The position numbers were made by a program, and so were the translations under genes. Source: Clostridiales bacterium UBA5446 (GTDB lineage: Bacteria; Bacillota; Clostridia; Oscillospirales; Oscillospiraceae). Taken from it: 43,514 bases of DNA. Of the stretch, positions 35,501-42,409 are shown one piece after another (the stretch's first letter is position 1; each line of letters opens with the position of its first letter). The stretch covers positions 1 to 43,514 of the forward strand of contig DIRC01000034.1 of assembly GCA_002427465.1 (NCBI GenBank). Direction: 5' to 3'. The notes under the pieces were generated by a model that saw nothing but the letters and a program-made list of their open reading frames with translations, searched no databases and was not told where the DNA came from.

Positions 35501-37906
35501 TACACCCTCTCCGAGCAGGGCGCTATAGACGGAAAGCTGATCATTAACGACGGCACCTATTACGCGGTCAGCATTGAGGGATACACCGTCACCAATACGC
35601 TCAACGGCGGAGAAACCACCATCACCGTGGTGAAAAACTGGGTGGACGACAAGTCCGACGAGACCCGCGAGGCCAGCACCACCATTACGGTAACCGGCGG
35701 CGGGGAGACCTATATCTTCACCACCAGTGCCAACGCCAGCGAGACTTTCACCGTGCCGCTCTACGCGAACGGCTCGCTCATCACTTACACCGCCAGCGAG
35801 GGTGCGATTACCGGCTATAACGGCGGCTCCCCGGCCAGCCCGGTGTGGGACGGCAACACCGTCACCTTCACCAACGTCATAGATCAGGCGTATGTCAGCG
35901 TCCCCGTGGTGAAGACCTGGGAGGGCGGCAGCGCTGACTACCGTCCGGGCCTGACCTTCACCCTGAAAGACGGCAGCACCACCGTGGCCACCAAGACCGG
36001 GGCTGATCTGGTGGACGGCGCCCTCAGCTTCACGGGCCTGCCCAAGTACGATCTTTCCAACGGCGGCTGCCGGGTCATCACCTACACGGTTGAGGAGACC
36101 ATGAGCGGCGATCTGGCTGCCCGGTATTCCTCCAGCCTCGATTCGACCAACGGCACTTTCCACTTCACCAACACCTTCAATCCGGGAAGCACCGCAATCT
36201 CCGGCACCAAGACCTGGATTGCCGGCGGCTTTACCGCCGAGGTCAATGTGGGCCTGTTCGTGGGCGCTGAGATGATGGATTCACAGACCACCGAAGACCT
36301 GGCCTACAGCTTCACCGACCTTTCCGCCTATAATGTGGACGGCAGCGCCATCAACTACTATGTCCGTGAGCTGGACGCCAACGACGCGCCCATTGCAGGC
36401 GGCGGCATCTATACCCTGGATAATGTGAACTACACCGTCACATATAACGGCAGCAACATCATCAACACCCTGCCCCAGGCCGGCATCACGGTGACCGCCA
36501 CTAAGGTCTGGAACGGCCCCGCCGCCGAGTCCGTCAACTTCGACGTCACCCGCTCCGTGGGCGGGGAGGTGGAAGCCGGATTCAGCCGCACCATCACCCT
36601 AACCGCCGACAATGCCATTGAGCCGGGCAGCAATAGCTGGACCGGCAGCCTGACCGGGCTGGATAAGTACGACGCCGGCCGCCATCCGTATACTTACATC
36701 GTGACCGAGCGCGGAGCCTCCGGCGGAAGCGTTATCCTGGGCGGCAATACCTATACCGTTGACGAGACGCAGAGCGGAAACAACTTCACCTTCACCAACA
36801 CCATCGTCGATCCCGAGAACGGCACCTTCAGCGTGTATAAGGAATGGACCGGGCAGGGCGCGGCTCCACAGCTTATGGCAGCGCAGCTCTATAGCGGCGG
36901 CGCGGCCCCCGAGCCTGTGACAGTCCAGCTCTATGCCGACGGCGAACCCCTGGAGGGCAAGACGGCTGTGCTCAGCGAGGAAAACTACTGGTCTTACACC
37001 TTTGAGGGCCTGAAGGTCTACAACGCCAACTTCCAGACCATTGTCTACACCGTCAAGGAAGTCGGCGGAGAAACCGGCTCCATCCGGCTGAACAACGGCA
37101 AGGATCTCTACAGCGTCAGCATTTCCTATGGCGAGGAGCAGGACTATGACGCCGTGGTGACCAACCACCGGGAGCTCTGCGAGTACATCGTCTACCGGTA
37201 CTACACCAAGACCGTAGACGGCGTAGTCTCCAGCTACGAGAATCACGATTCCGACTGGACCAGCGGCAATATCGGCGACGAGGTCTCCATTGACGCCACC
37301 CTCTGGCGCACCTATAACGGCACCACCTACACCTATACGAGCGGCTCTGTGAACGACACGTCCCATGGCAATGTCTCGCCCGTCGTCTTCACCATGGAAA
37401 GGGCCGAGGAGGGTCTCAGCCGGTATCAGATCCATCTGTATTACAACTACTCTTACACCACGCCTTATTATCCTCCCGTGACCACCGGCTATGTCCTGAC
37501 CGTCAACTGGGTGGACGATAACGGCACTCCCCTGGCCGGGGCCGAAACCCGCAGCATCGCCGCCGGCACCACCTATAACGCCCAGAACGTCAGCGGCGGC
37601 TCCGGCAGAACCTTCGAGGGCTATGCCTACTCCGTGCTGGGAGACGGAAGCGACCCTGTGACCGGCGCCATGAACAGTAACAAGAACGTCATCTTTGTTT
37701 ACGTGCCGACCACCGATATTCCCGAAGAGACCCCGCCTCAGGGCGGCGAGGTGGATATCCCCGACGGGGACGTCCCCCTGGACAACAGCCCCAAGACCGG
37801 AGACGGCACCATGCTCCCCGTCCTGTGGCTCACCTTCTGCGCCAGCTTCTCCGGACTGATTATCCTGGGGGTCACAGCACCGAAAAAAAGGCGCGAAGAA
37901 CAGTAA
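32555..37906 (+). CDS. Giant wall-anchored vWA/Cna-B surface adhesin, SPKTG sorting motif
   Basis: 1,783 residues. A signal peptide covers residues 1-28 (cleavage ALA|D). The von Willebrand A domain (about 50-400) has a MIDAS made of DTSGS (109-113), Thr258 and Asp292. A Cys/His-rich insertion (about 115-175) follows DTSGSM directly. A SpaA-like domain covers about 504-602. Nine Cna-B domains start near 603, 705, 803, 893, 1019, 1112, 1212, 1309 and 1421. Each has a Lys two residues before Trp, a central Glu and a terminal Asn, the isopeptide triad. An aromatic-rich region (1542-1644) and a MucBP-like segment (1645-1715) follow. The end has SPKTG (1745-1749), a hydrophobic helix and a basic tail. 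The frame is open upstream to 32474, but AAAGGGG and the signal peptide mark ATG 32555. No sortase is nearby. Confidence 0.93.
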   Translation: MTKKLRKMIALVLVAIMAVSLGGITALADTPSQADIDTQTAKQVVSPGGVNYYLAAGTAGTSDSYDVSISKTVSATGTENLFNVEVKVAYKEGTTTVQNADAATTLVIDTSGSMRYCSECGEELDHSDHSEHYYCYDDSTWWEFRDDNNNGYCDGYACGKTQAEHSYVAEVCTGTTSRLYAAQVAAIAFLNSYAKDDDGNFVSSDRWVSLVSFAQKDSTYRHDLSAADGNQRWVNINNETALAYVTGVINGLTANGGTNTGYGMRRAATVLNTTDYPDIATVENRFCVLLTDGVPTYRLNSYEDETNDYSGSSASVEEIEYARSGCAAVTATGADLYAIAYGISGSTVPVGTYDNQVLITTWLSTDCGATGVYSSSNSGGLTAAFDAILNETTSSGASGAAVVDAMTGEVEDEDGGVIKFVDFINANGATQSGGEIGWNPVTPDTDPPAGYTAYTMTYQVRLDNAKPGFVQGTTYPLAAASLTFTDVATAAAHTVDSPAPSVKGYLGSLNFTKVNVNNETLAGAQFTLTPAAGSKTLSATSGIDGAVDFAGIPSGFSYTLSETAEPTYYVINTAAATVTVSYGAVTVSGDLIQNGKVTDARDPKNTTFTVKKTWLPAGTAGETVTVDVYRLGGNEEPTGDPVDTLTISGPGWSATTKPLPTVDVDTGNSINYTVVERPTSAGYKQVGGAVRSGNTFTLTNVITGTRDITVSKAWIAPESAKTGVVVRLLQNGSKYQDFTFSATAGWSATVNVPTYDDNGAAYAYSVAEVVNGEEKTSGTVTLGDNDFNVSVSGFTVTNTIEQEYISVSGGKTWNIAGYEGTPTATITLYADNVEVDTTTITYSATAYSFNNLPKYALDTDGHEIVYTVAETATGDASIVGSQNGNNFTNTLTGTVDITVKKIWDDDDNAAGTRPDSVTLVLTGNGQTYSKTFEAVLVPAVEDDPETTEVDESADAYYTWEGVDLTHTFTGLPKYNASGAEIDYTLSEQGAIDGKLIINDGTYYAVSIEGYTVTNTLNGGETTITVVKNWVDDKSDETREASTTITVTGGGETYIFTTSANASETFTVPLYANGSLITYTASEGAITGYNGGSPASPVWDGNTVTFTNVIDQAYVSVPVVKTWEGGSADYRPGLTFTLKDGSTTVATKTGADLVDGALSFTGLPKYDLSNGGCRVITYTVEETMSGDLAARYSSSLDSTNGTFHFTNTFNPGSTAISGTKTWIAGGFTAEVNVGLFVGAEMMDSQTTEDLAYSFTDLSAYNVDGSAINYYVRELDANDAPIAGGGIYTLDNVNYTVTYNGSNIINTLPQAGITVTATKVWNGPAAESVNFDVTRSVGGEVEAGFSRTITLTADNAIEPGSNSWTGSLTGLDKYDAGRHPYTYIVTERGASGGSVILGGNTYTVDETQSGNNFTFTNTIVDPENGTFSVYKEWTGQGAAPQLMAAQLYSGGAAPEPVTVQLYADGEPLEGKTAVLSEENYWSYTFEGLKVYNANFQTIVYTVKEVGGETGSIRLNNGKDLYSVSISYGEEQDYDAVVTNHRELCEYIVYRYYTKTVDGVVSSYENHDSDWTSGNIGDEVSIDATLWRTYNGTTYTYTSGSVNDTSHGNVSPVVFTMERAEEGLSRYQIHLYYNYSYTTPYYPPVTTGYVLTVNWVDDNGTPLAGAETRSIAAGTTYNAQNVSGGSGRTFEGYAYSVLGDGSDPVTGAMNSNKNVIFVYVPTTDIPEETPPQGGEVDIPDGDVPLDNSPKTGDGTMLPVLWLTFCASFSGLIILGVTAPKKRREEQ

Positions 37907-37950
37907 AGCATGAGGCCGGATGTCCGGCGGCAGAAGAATAAACCAAACAG

Positions 37951-37982
37951 AAAGCACACAGCCAAAAGGCTGTGTGCTTTTT
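37951..37982. terminator. Terminator after the adhesin
   Basis: A perfect 13-bp stem AAAGCACACAGCC/GGCTGTGTGCTTT with an AAAA loop and trailing T residues. It works on the plus strand for the adhesin and probably on the minus strand for the convergent phosphoesterase gene. Confidence 0.85.
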
Positions 37983-38013
37983 AGTTCCGGGAGAGGGCGC
38001 TTCGGCCGGCGGA

Positions 38014-38904
38014 TCACCGGATGTCAAATTCCGAGACGGGCGTGGGGCCGGCAAGGACAATTTTCGTAACCCGCAGAAAGCCTTCGTCGTTGGCAAAAAC
38101 CTGCCAGCGCACCAGGGAGACGCAGCCGCCCTCCAGCTCGATAGCGGTGATTGTGGCGGGATAGACGCAGCTTCCCGTGTTGAAATACGGCAGCTCGCCG
38201 GCGCGGGGGAATCTGAACCGGTGGGTATGCCCGCAGATGAGCATGTGTTTATTCTTCGCGATCCATTTTTTATAGTTTCTTTCGATTTTGAGCTGTTTAT
38301 TGACGTTTTTTACGGGGCTGGACGGGTTCTGGATACCCACGGAGTGAAAAAGCCGCCAGAATTTCATGGAAAACATGGACAGCCGCCAGAGCTGATCGTT
38401 GGATATGTCCCCCTGATGGCCGTGTATGGTCAGGATTTCCTGACCGGTGGATTTGTGCCTGAGCAGGAGCGCCTCGCAGGGGACCAGCCCCACAAACAGG
38501 TCCACATACCGGCTCTGGGCCTCGTCGTAATAGCTATGATAATGCGCATTGACAAATTTTTCGTGCCGAAGATAGATGTTGTGGTTGCCGTAGAGCATGA
38601 TCAGCCTGCCGTCGTCAAAAAAGTCCTTCATGGCCTTGTAGACCTCGAAGTGCGCGATTTTGTTTTTTTCAAACGCCAGGCTTTCCCATAGCTCGTCGCC
38701 GTCCCCCGCTTCCACATAGGTGAAGCCTTTTTTGTAATAATCCTCCAGGGCGTGCAGATAGATTATCCGGTTTCGTGTAAATTCGTCCGCAAGGCTTCCC
38801 GTTCCCCTGTGGACATCGCTGAAGAAAACGTATTTTGAATCATTGTCGAAAGGCTCGACCCTGGCATTTTCATAAGCCCGGGTCAATCTTTGCTCCGTCC
38901 GCAC
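38014..38904 (-). CDS. Calcineurin-like metallophosphoesterase
   Basis: A 296-residue dinuclear-metal phosphoesterase. The five metal-ligand motifs are present in order: FSDVHRG (D-x-H), GDGDELW, YGNHN, IHGHQGD and CGHTHR. The substrate is not evident; the closest lipid-A enzyme LpxH is unlikely in a Gram-positive. No signal peptide or membrane helix is seen, so it acts in the cytosol. The start is GTG 38904 with AGAGGTGG five bases before it. It stands alone between two terminators. Confidence 0.88.
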   Translation of the reverse strand: MRTEQRLTRAYENARVEPFDNDSKYVFFSDVHRGTGSLADEFTRNRIIYLHALEDYYKKGFTYVEAGDGDELWESLAFEKNKIAHFEVYKAMKDFFDDGRLIMLYGNHNIYLRHEKFVNAHYHSYYDEAQSRYVDLFVGLVPCEALLLRHKSTGQEILTIHGHQGDISNDQLWRLSMFSMKFWRLFHSVGIQNPSSPVKNVNKQLKIERNYKKWIAKNKHMLICGHTHRFRFPRAGELPYFNTGSCVYPATITAIELEGGCVSLVRWQVFANDEGFLRVTKIVLAGPTPVSEFDIR

Positions 38905-38994
38905 GGATACACCACCTCTGATCTTGTCTGTTTCAGCCGGAACTGTCGGCTGAGGGACTGCCCGGCCACACCTAAAGGGGGTTTGGACACGAGG

Positions 38995-39029
38995 AAAAAA
39001 ACAGGCGGGCCCGGCCCGCCTGTTTTTTG
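38995..39029. terminator. Bidirectional terminator
   Basis: AAAAAACAGGCGGGC and GCCCGCCTGTTTTTT form a 10-bp GC-rich stem with A/T runs on both sides and a CCG loop. On the minus strand it lies two bases after the stop of the 59-residue gene; on the plus strand no gene needs it. Confidence 0.9.
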
Positions 39030-39030
39030 A

Positions 39031-39210
39031 TCAATATTCCTCGTCGTCCCAGTCCCCGAGACTGTCGGGCGCGTCGCAGATCAGCGGGACGTCTTCCGGG
39101 ATTTCACGATATTCCATCCAGTCCGCCGCCACTGCGCGGGCAGTACTTGCGCGGTCGGTATTGCGGCCGCCGCGGTCAGGATCAAAAATGCCGTCTAAAA
39201 AATCGCCCAT
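39031..39210 (-). CDS. Small acidic protein of 59 residues
   Basis: MGDFLDGIFDPDRGG opens a 59-residue frame ending with GDWDDEEY and TGA. AAAGGAG eight bases before the ATG, a TGATATACT extended -10 at 39275-39280, and a strong terminator two bases after the stop all argue for a real gene. It is acidic, with no signal peptide or membrane helix and a single Cys. The MG-FLD-IFD start resembles short uncharacterised proteins in Clostridia whose next residues form an EF-hand-like loop; here that loop is degenerate (DPDRGG). Function is unknown. Confidence 0.75.
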   Translation of the reverse strand: MGDFLDGIFDPDRGGRNTDRASTARAVAADWMEYREIPEDVPLICDAPDSLGDWDDEEY

Positions 39211-39274
39211 GGTATTAGCTCCTTTCCATTAACCGGCTTTTTACTTTTTCCTTTCAGCGTCTTTCCGTACCTAT

Positions 39275-39280
39275 AGTATA
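39275..39280 (-). promoter_or_regulatory. Extended -10 for the 59-residue gene
   Basis: TGA-TATACT on the minus strand has the TGn extension that permits a weak -35 (TTATAT, 17 bp upstream). It is 65 bp before the ATG. Confidence 0.5.
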
Positions 39281-39303
39281 TCACAGAATCACCTGAGATA
39301 TAA

Positions 39304-39322
39304 ACAGCCATTTTTCGGCTAT
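39304..39322 (-). terminator. Weak hairpin at the end of the ABC operon
   Basis: ATAGCC and GGCTGT pair (six pairs, one wobble) around the stop codon of the permease, followed by TTTATAT on the minus strand. It may terminate the operon inefficiently and allow read-through into the small gene. Confidence 0.35.
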
Positions 39323-40113
39323 TCCAAATTAAGCCGCTTTTGCAAAAAGCTTGTGGTGATCACATAGAATACTGCGCAGTACAGGAGCAGGGCCGCCACG
39401 ATGATGGCCACGATCAGGTGCCAAAGGAAGGCGGCGTTCGGGGGGACATATAAATCAAGGTGGCTGCCCATCAGAATTGTCAGCCCGGTGCCGATAAACT
39501 GTGTGGCAAACTGAAACACGAAGAAGAAGATCACGGCCTTCAGCCCCTTGCTTTTTGTGAAGCTGTATCCGACGGCAAGCGAGGCGTAGAAAACCAGGCA
39601 GACGGCCGCGCCGCTCAGCAGAAGCATCGCGAGAAGCTCCAGGGAAATGGCCGCGGCGTCCAAAGAATACTGTGAAAAGATCAGGTTGAAGAATTCTCCG
39701 GTGCTGGCCAGAAGTTTGTGCACGTTTTCCACGCGGAAGGTGACAATAAGTAAGGCGACAAACACGGCCAGGCCGGTTCCGATGAACCAGACGACGGAGA
39801 CGATGATCTTGGAGCACACCAGGCTGTGGACGGAAACCGGCAGCGTGAACATCAAATAACCCTCGTTGGTGAGCAGATTGCTGTGGAAGCGCTTGACCAT
39901 GATCACGACGGCCATAATGCAGACAGCGAACAGGGCCGCGCCGAAAGCCGCGATTATCAGGCTGCCCAGGATTTTAAGCAGAGCCACGTTGGTGGCCTCC
40001 AGCATCCGCGTGGATAAATTGCCGAGGACGGCCAGAACCAGCAAAGCGGCAAACATCGGCAGCGTCACCCGTGCGGTGGCGCGAAATTCGTGTTTAAGGA
40101 GCTTTCCTAGCAT
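39319..40113 (-). CDS. ABC transporter permease
   Basis: A 264-residue membrane protein with six hydrophobic helices (about 16-36, 47-75, 100-125, 150-175, 185-210 and 230-255). The N-terminal LLKHEFRATARVTLP and the NEGYLMFTLPVS segment are typical of ABC-2-type permeases of the YtrC/D kind found with YtrA regulators. Its ATG overlaps the ATPase stop by seven bases, so the two are co-translated. The transported substrate is unknown; such systems often deal with cell-wall-active peptides. Confidence 0.88.
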   Translation of the reverse strand: MLGKLLKHEFRATARVTLPMFAALLVLAVLGNLSTRMLEATNVALLKILGSLIIAAFGAALFAVCIMAVVIMVKRFHSNLLTNEGYLMFTLPVSVHSLVCSKIIVSVVWFIGTGLAVFVALLIVTFRVENVHKLLASTGEFFNLIFSQYSLDAAAISLELLAMLLLSGAAVCLVFYASLAVGYSFTKSKGLKAVIFFFVFQFATQFIGTGLTILMGSHLDLYVPPNAAFLWHLIVAIIVAALLLYCAVFYVITTSFLQKRLNLE

Positions 40114-40802
40114 TTGAATACCTCCCTGAACAGGCCGTCGACACTCTTTCCGTTCTTCTCACGGATATCGTCCACCGAGGATTGGAGCACGATCTGGCCA
40201 TTGTTGATAAAAATCACGTCGTCCAGCGCCTGCTCAACGTCCGCGATGAGATGGGTGGAAATAATGACGGAAGCCTGAGGATTATAGTTGCCGATAATGG
40301 TATTAATAATGTAATCGCGGGTTGCGGGGTCGACGCCGCCTATCGGTTCGTCCAGAAGGTAAAGGCGGGCGGTCCGGCTCATGACCAGGATGAGCTGCAT
40401 CTTTTCGCAGGTGCCCTTGGACATTTCTTTGATGCGCTGAACCTCCGGCACCCCCAGGCGGTTGAGCATATCCCTGGCCTTCTGCCGGTCGAAGTCTTCA
40501 TAAAAATCACAGAAAAAATCCAGAAGCTGAACCACGGACATCCAGGGCGGAAGGCAAAGCCGGTCCGGCAGGTACGATACGACTTTCCGGGTCTTGGGGC
40601 CGGGGGCCTCGCCGTCGATCAGCAGATGGCCGTCCGTGGGGGTCAGCAGGCCGTTAGCCAGCTTGATCAGCGTGGTTTTGCCGCTGCCGTTGGGGCCGAG
40701 AAGGCCCACGATGCGCCCCGGCTCTATGCTGATGTTCACATTTGACAGGGCGGAAACCGCTCCATAGCTTTTGGAGAGGTTCTTACATTCAAAGATTGGC
40801 AT
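40107..40802 (-). CDS. ABC transporter ATP-binding protein
   Basis: 231 residues. Walker A GLLGPNGSGKTTLIKL, a degenerate signature MSKGTCEKMQ, Walker B LYLLDEPIGGVDP and the switch His in IISTHLIAD are all present, so it should hydrolyse ATP. The SKG-type signature is common in YtrB-like exporters. The frame opens at 40931, but AAGGAGG nine bases before ATG 40802 sets the start, inside the end of the GntR gene. It partners the downstream permease. Confidence 0.94.
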   Translation of the reverse strand: MPIFECKNLSKSYGAVSALSNVNISIEPGRIVGLLGPNGSGKTTLIKLANGLLTPTDGHLLIDGEAPGPKTRKVVSYLPDRLCLPPWMSVVQLLDFFCDFYEDFDRQKARDMLNRLGVPEVQRIKEMSKGTCEKMQLILVMSRTARLYLLDEPIGGVDPATRDYIINTIIGNYNPQASVIISTHLIADVEQALDDVIFINNGQIVLQSSVDDIREKNGKSVDGLFREVFKC

Positions 40803-41172
40803 TTCCGTTTTCCTCCTTGATCCTGATCGCCAGCAGGGAAAGGATTTCGTCCCGCAGATAGCCCAGCCGGGACATCGCGTCCAAAAAGCTCCGGATGGTT
40901 TCGTCCGCAAGGCTGCATTTGGCTTTATCAATCATCGCTTTGTCCTCCGTTACAAATCTTCCCGCGGTGCGCTGGGAAAAAACAAGTTCCTCCCGCTCCA
41001 GCTCCGTCAGGGCGCGCTGCATGGTGTTGGGGTTTACGCCGGCTTCAACAGCCATATCCCGCACTGAGGGCAGCCGTTCCCCGGAAGCATATTCGCCGGA
41101 TATGATTCCCAGGATAATCTGCGTTTTTAGCTGGGAATATATCGGGGCGTCGGACTCTATTCGCCACTCCAT
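40789..41172 (-). CDS. YtrA-type GntR transcriptional regulator
   Basis: 127 residues. The N-terminal winged helix-turn-helix (about 10-75: PIYSQLKTQIILGIISGEY, RLPSVRDMAVEAGVNPNTM, ALTELEREELV) is followed by a short helical tail of about 45 residues, the YtrA subfamily layout with no ligand-binding domain. YtrA proteins repress an adjacent ABC operon and respond to envelope-active antibiotics. AGGAGG before the ATG is strong. It overlaps the ATPase gene by 14 bases and heads the operon. A palindromic operator covers its promoter. Confidence 0.94.
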   Translation of the reverse strand: MEWRIESDAPIYSQLKTQIILGIISGEYASGERLPSVRDMAVEAGVNPNTMQRALTELEREELVFSQRTAGRFVTEDKAMIDKAKCSLADETIRSFLDAMSRLGYLRDEILSLLAIRIKEENGNANL

Positions 41173-41185
41173 TTGGCACCTCCTG

Positions 41186-41221
41186 TGTACCGTTGTGTTA
41201 GATAATTAATACAATAGTACA
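41186..41221. promoter_or_regulatory. 36-bp palindromic operator of the GntR-ABC operon
   Basis: TGTAC-nn-TTGT-n14-ACAA-nn-GTACA is a near-perfect palindrome; inner bases TTA and TAA also match. It spans the -10 element and the expected start point, so a bound YtrA-type dimer would block transcription. It is just upstream of the regulator's own ribosome site, which fits autorepression. Confidence 0.7.
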
Positions 41222-41239
41222 TTCCCGGATTTTTGTCAA
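41211..41239 (-). promoter_or_regulatory. GntR-ABC operon promoter
   Basis: On the minus strand a perfect TTGACA (41239-41234), a 17-bp spacer and TATTGT (41216-41211) form a sigma-A promoter. The -10 lies within the right arm region of the 36-bp palindrome. Confidence 0.75.
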
Positions 41240-41270
41240 GAAAAATTTTTTAAATGTCGAAATATTCTGG

Positions 41271-41299
41271 TTGACTTACGGCGCATAATGCAGTATACC
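41271..41299 (+). promoter_or_regulatory. Promoter of the ATP-grasp/aminomutase unit
   Basis: TTGACT (41271-41276), a 17-bp spacer and TATACC (41294-41299) lie 55 bp before the GTG start of the ATP-grasp gene. It diverges from the GntR promoter with about 30 bp between their -35 elements. Confidence 0.6.
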
Positions 41300-41354
41300 A
41301 AGGCTGAACAGTCAAATATCCGCGACGCCCGTCCGGATAAAAAAGGAAAGAGAT

Positions 41355-42395
41355 GTGATTATTATGGAAGACAAATCTGGTGATGTCCCGCTCCCGCCCT
41401 TAGGGCCGGTGGTGGGGATTGTTTTTAATGCAAAGGGCGGCGGCGAAGGGAGCACCCCCGACGCCGAGGCCGAATACGACAGCCCGGATACGATTTTCGC
41501 TATTCGGGACGCACTTGTTTCCGGCGGCTGCAGGGTTGTTCTGCTGGAGGCGGACAAAACCCTGCCTCAGCGGCTTTTGGAGACGCGGATAGATATCGCC
41601 TTCAACATCGCGGAAGGCGCCCGGGGCCGGGGGCGGGAGGCGCAGGTGCCCGCGCTGCTTAATTTTCTGGGCATACCCTTTACGGGGTCCGACGAGACGG
41701 CGCTCTGCCTCAGTTTGGATAAGGCCCTGGCCAAGCGCGTTCTGGAAACCTATGGTATCCCCACGCCCGGGTATGCGGTCTTCGACGGGGCGGGAGAGGA
41801 TGCCGGGGCGAAGCTGCGGTACCCCGTCATCGTCAAGCCCAATGCCGAAGGCTCCAGCAAAGGCATTCCCGACGCCTGCATCGCCCGGTCGCCGGAGGCG
41901 CTGACCCAAATGGCGGAGAAGAATCTGGCCCTTTACGGAGAGCCTGTGCTGGCGGAGACGTACATAGACGGCAGAGAATTTACCGTCGGCATTCTTGGCA
42001 ACGGCGCCGATGCCCGGGTTTTTTCACCCATGGAAATCATTTTCCGGGAGAACACCTTTGAAACGTACAAGGTATACAGCTATCAGGTCAAGCAGGATTA
42101 TACGAGGTTTATAAGTTACCGCTGCCCCGCCGAGGTTTCTCCCGATACGGAGGCGGAAATGAAGGATCTGGCGATGCGCGCCTATAACGCCCTTGGCTGC
42201 CGCGATTTTGCGCGGGTGGATTTCCGCATGGACGCGGACGGCAGGCTGTATTTTATTGAAATAAATCCGCTGCCCGGCCTTGCGCCGGGATACAGCGATT
42301 TCCCGATGCTGGCGGAGGCCTGCGGCGTGGCTTATGACGAGCTTGTGCTTTCCGTGCTCCGCGCCGGCGCCGCCCGCTGCGGCGTCGCCCTCTGA
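41355..42395 (+). CDS. DdlA-like ATP-grasp ligase of unknown substrate
   Basis: 346 residues of the D-Ala-D-Ala ligase ATP-grasp fold. The nucleotide site is clear: VIVKPNAEGSSKG with Lys161, EINPLPG with Glu302/Asn304, and DFARVDFRMD. The N-terminal motif differs from true Ddl: the GG-S-EHEVS segment is replaced by a DAEAEYDSPDTI type. The Ddl residues that hold the second D-Ala carboxylate are replaced by GYSDFP after the conserved NPLPG. A ligase joining another amino or carboxyl pair is therefore likelier than cell-wall D-Ala-D-Ala. GTG at 41355 has AAGGA seven bases away. A lysine 2,3-aminomutase follows 14 nt later and probably shares its transcript. Confidence 0.85.
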   Translation: MIIMEDKSGDVPLPPLGPVVGIVFNAKGGGEGSTPDAEAEYDSPDTIFAIRDALVSGGCRVVLLEADKTLPQRLLETRIDIAFNIAEGARGRGREAQVPALLNFLGIPFTGSDETALCLSLDKALAKRVLETYGIPTPGYAVFDGAGEDAGAKLRYPVIVKPNAEGSSKGIPDACIARSPEALTQMAEKNLALYGEPVLAETYIDGREFTVGILGNGADARVFSPMEIIFRENTFETYKVYSYQVKQDYTRFISYRCPAEVSPDTEAEMKDLAMRAYNALGCRDFARVDFRMDADGRLYFIEINPLPGLAPGYSDFPMLAEACGVAYDELVLSVLRAGAARCGVAL

Positions 42396-42409
42396 CCGGG
42401 GGTGAGCCT

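Noticed and set aside
33848..36163. 771-residue reading frame opposite the adhesin
   Set aside because: It is wholly antisense to a clearly coding gene with domain repeats, has Gly/Val/Ala-rich composition typical of reverse frames in GC-rich DNA, and shows no recognisable domain.
36599..38017. 472-residue frame opposite the adhesin C-terminus
   Set aside because: Crosses a strong terminator and lies antisense to the sorting signal; composition is that of a shadow frame.
40107..40931. Longer ABC ATPase starting at 40931
   Set aside because: The extra 43 residues are the out-of-frame shadow of the GntR gene; AAGGAGG marks the start at 40802.
41355..42395. Calling the ATP-grasp gene a true D-Ala-D-Ala ligase (ddl)
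   Set aside because: Ddl-specific N-terminal and D-Ala-binding motifs are replaced and it is linked to kamA rather than mur genes.
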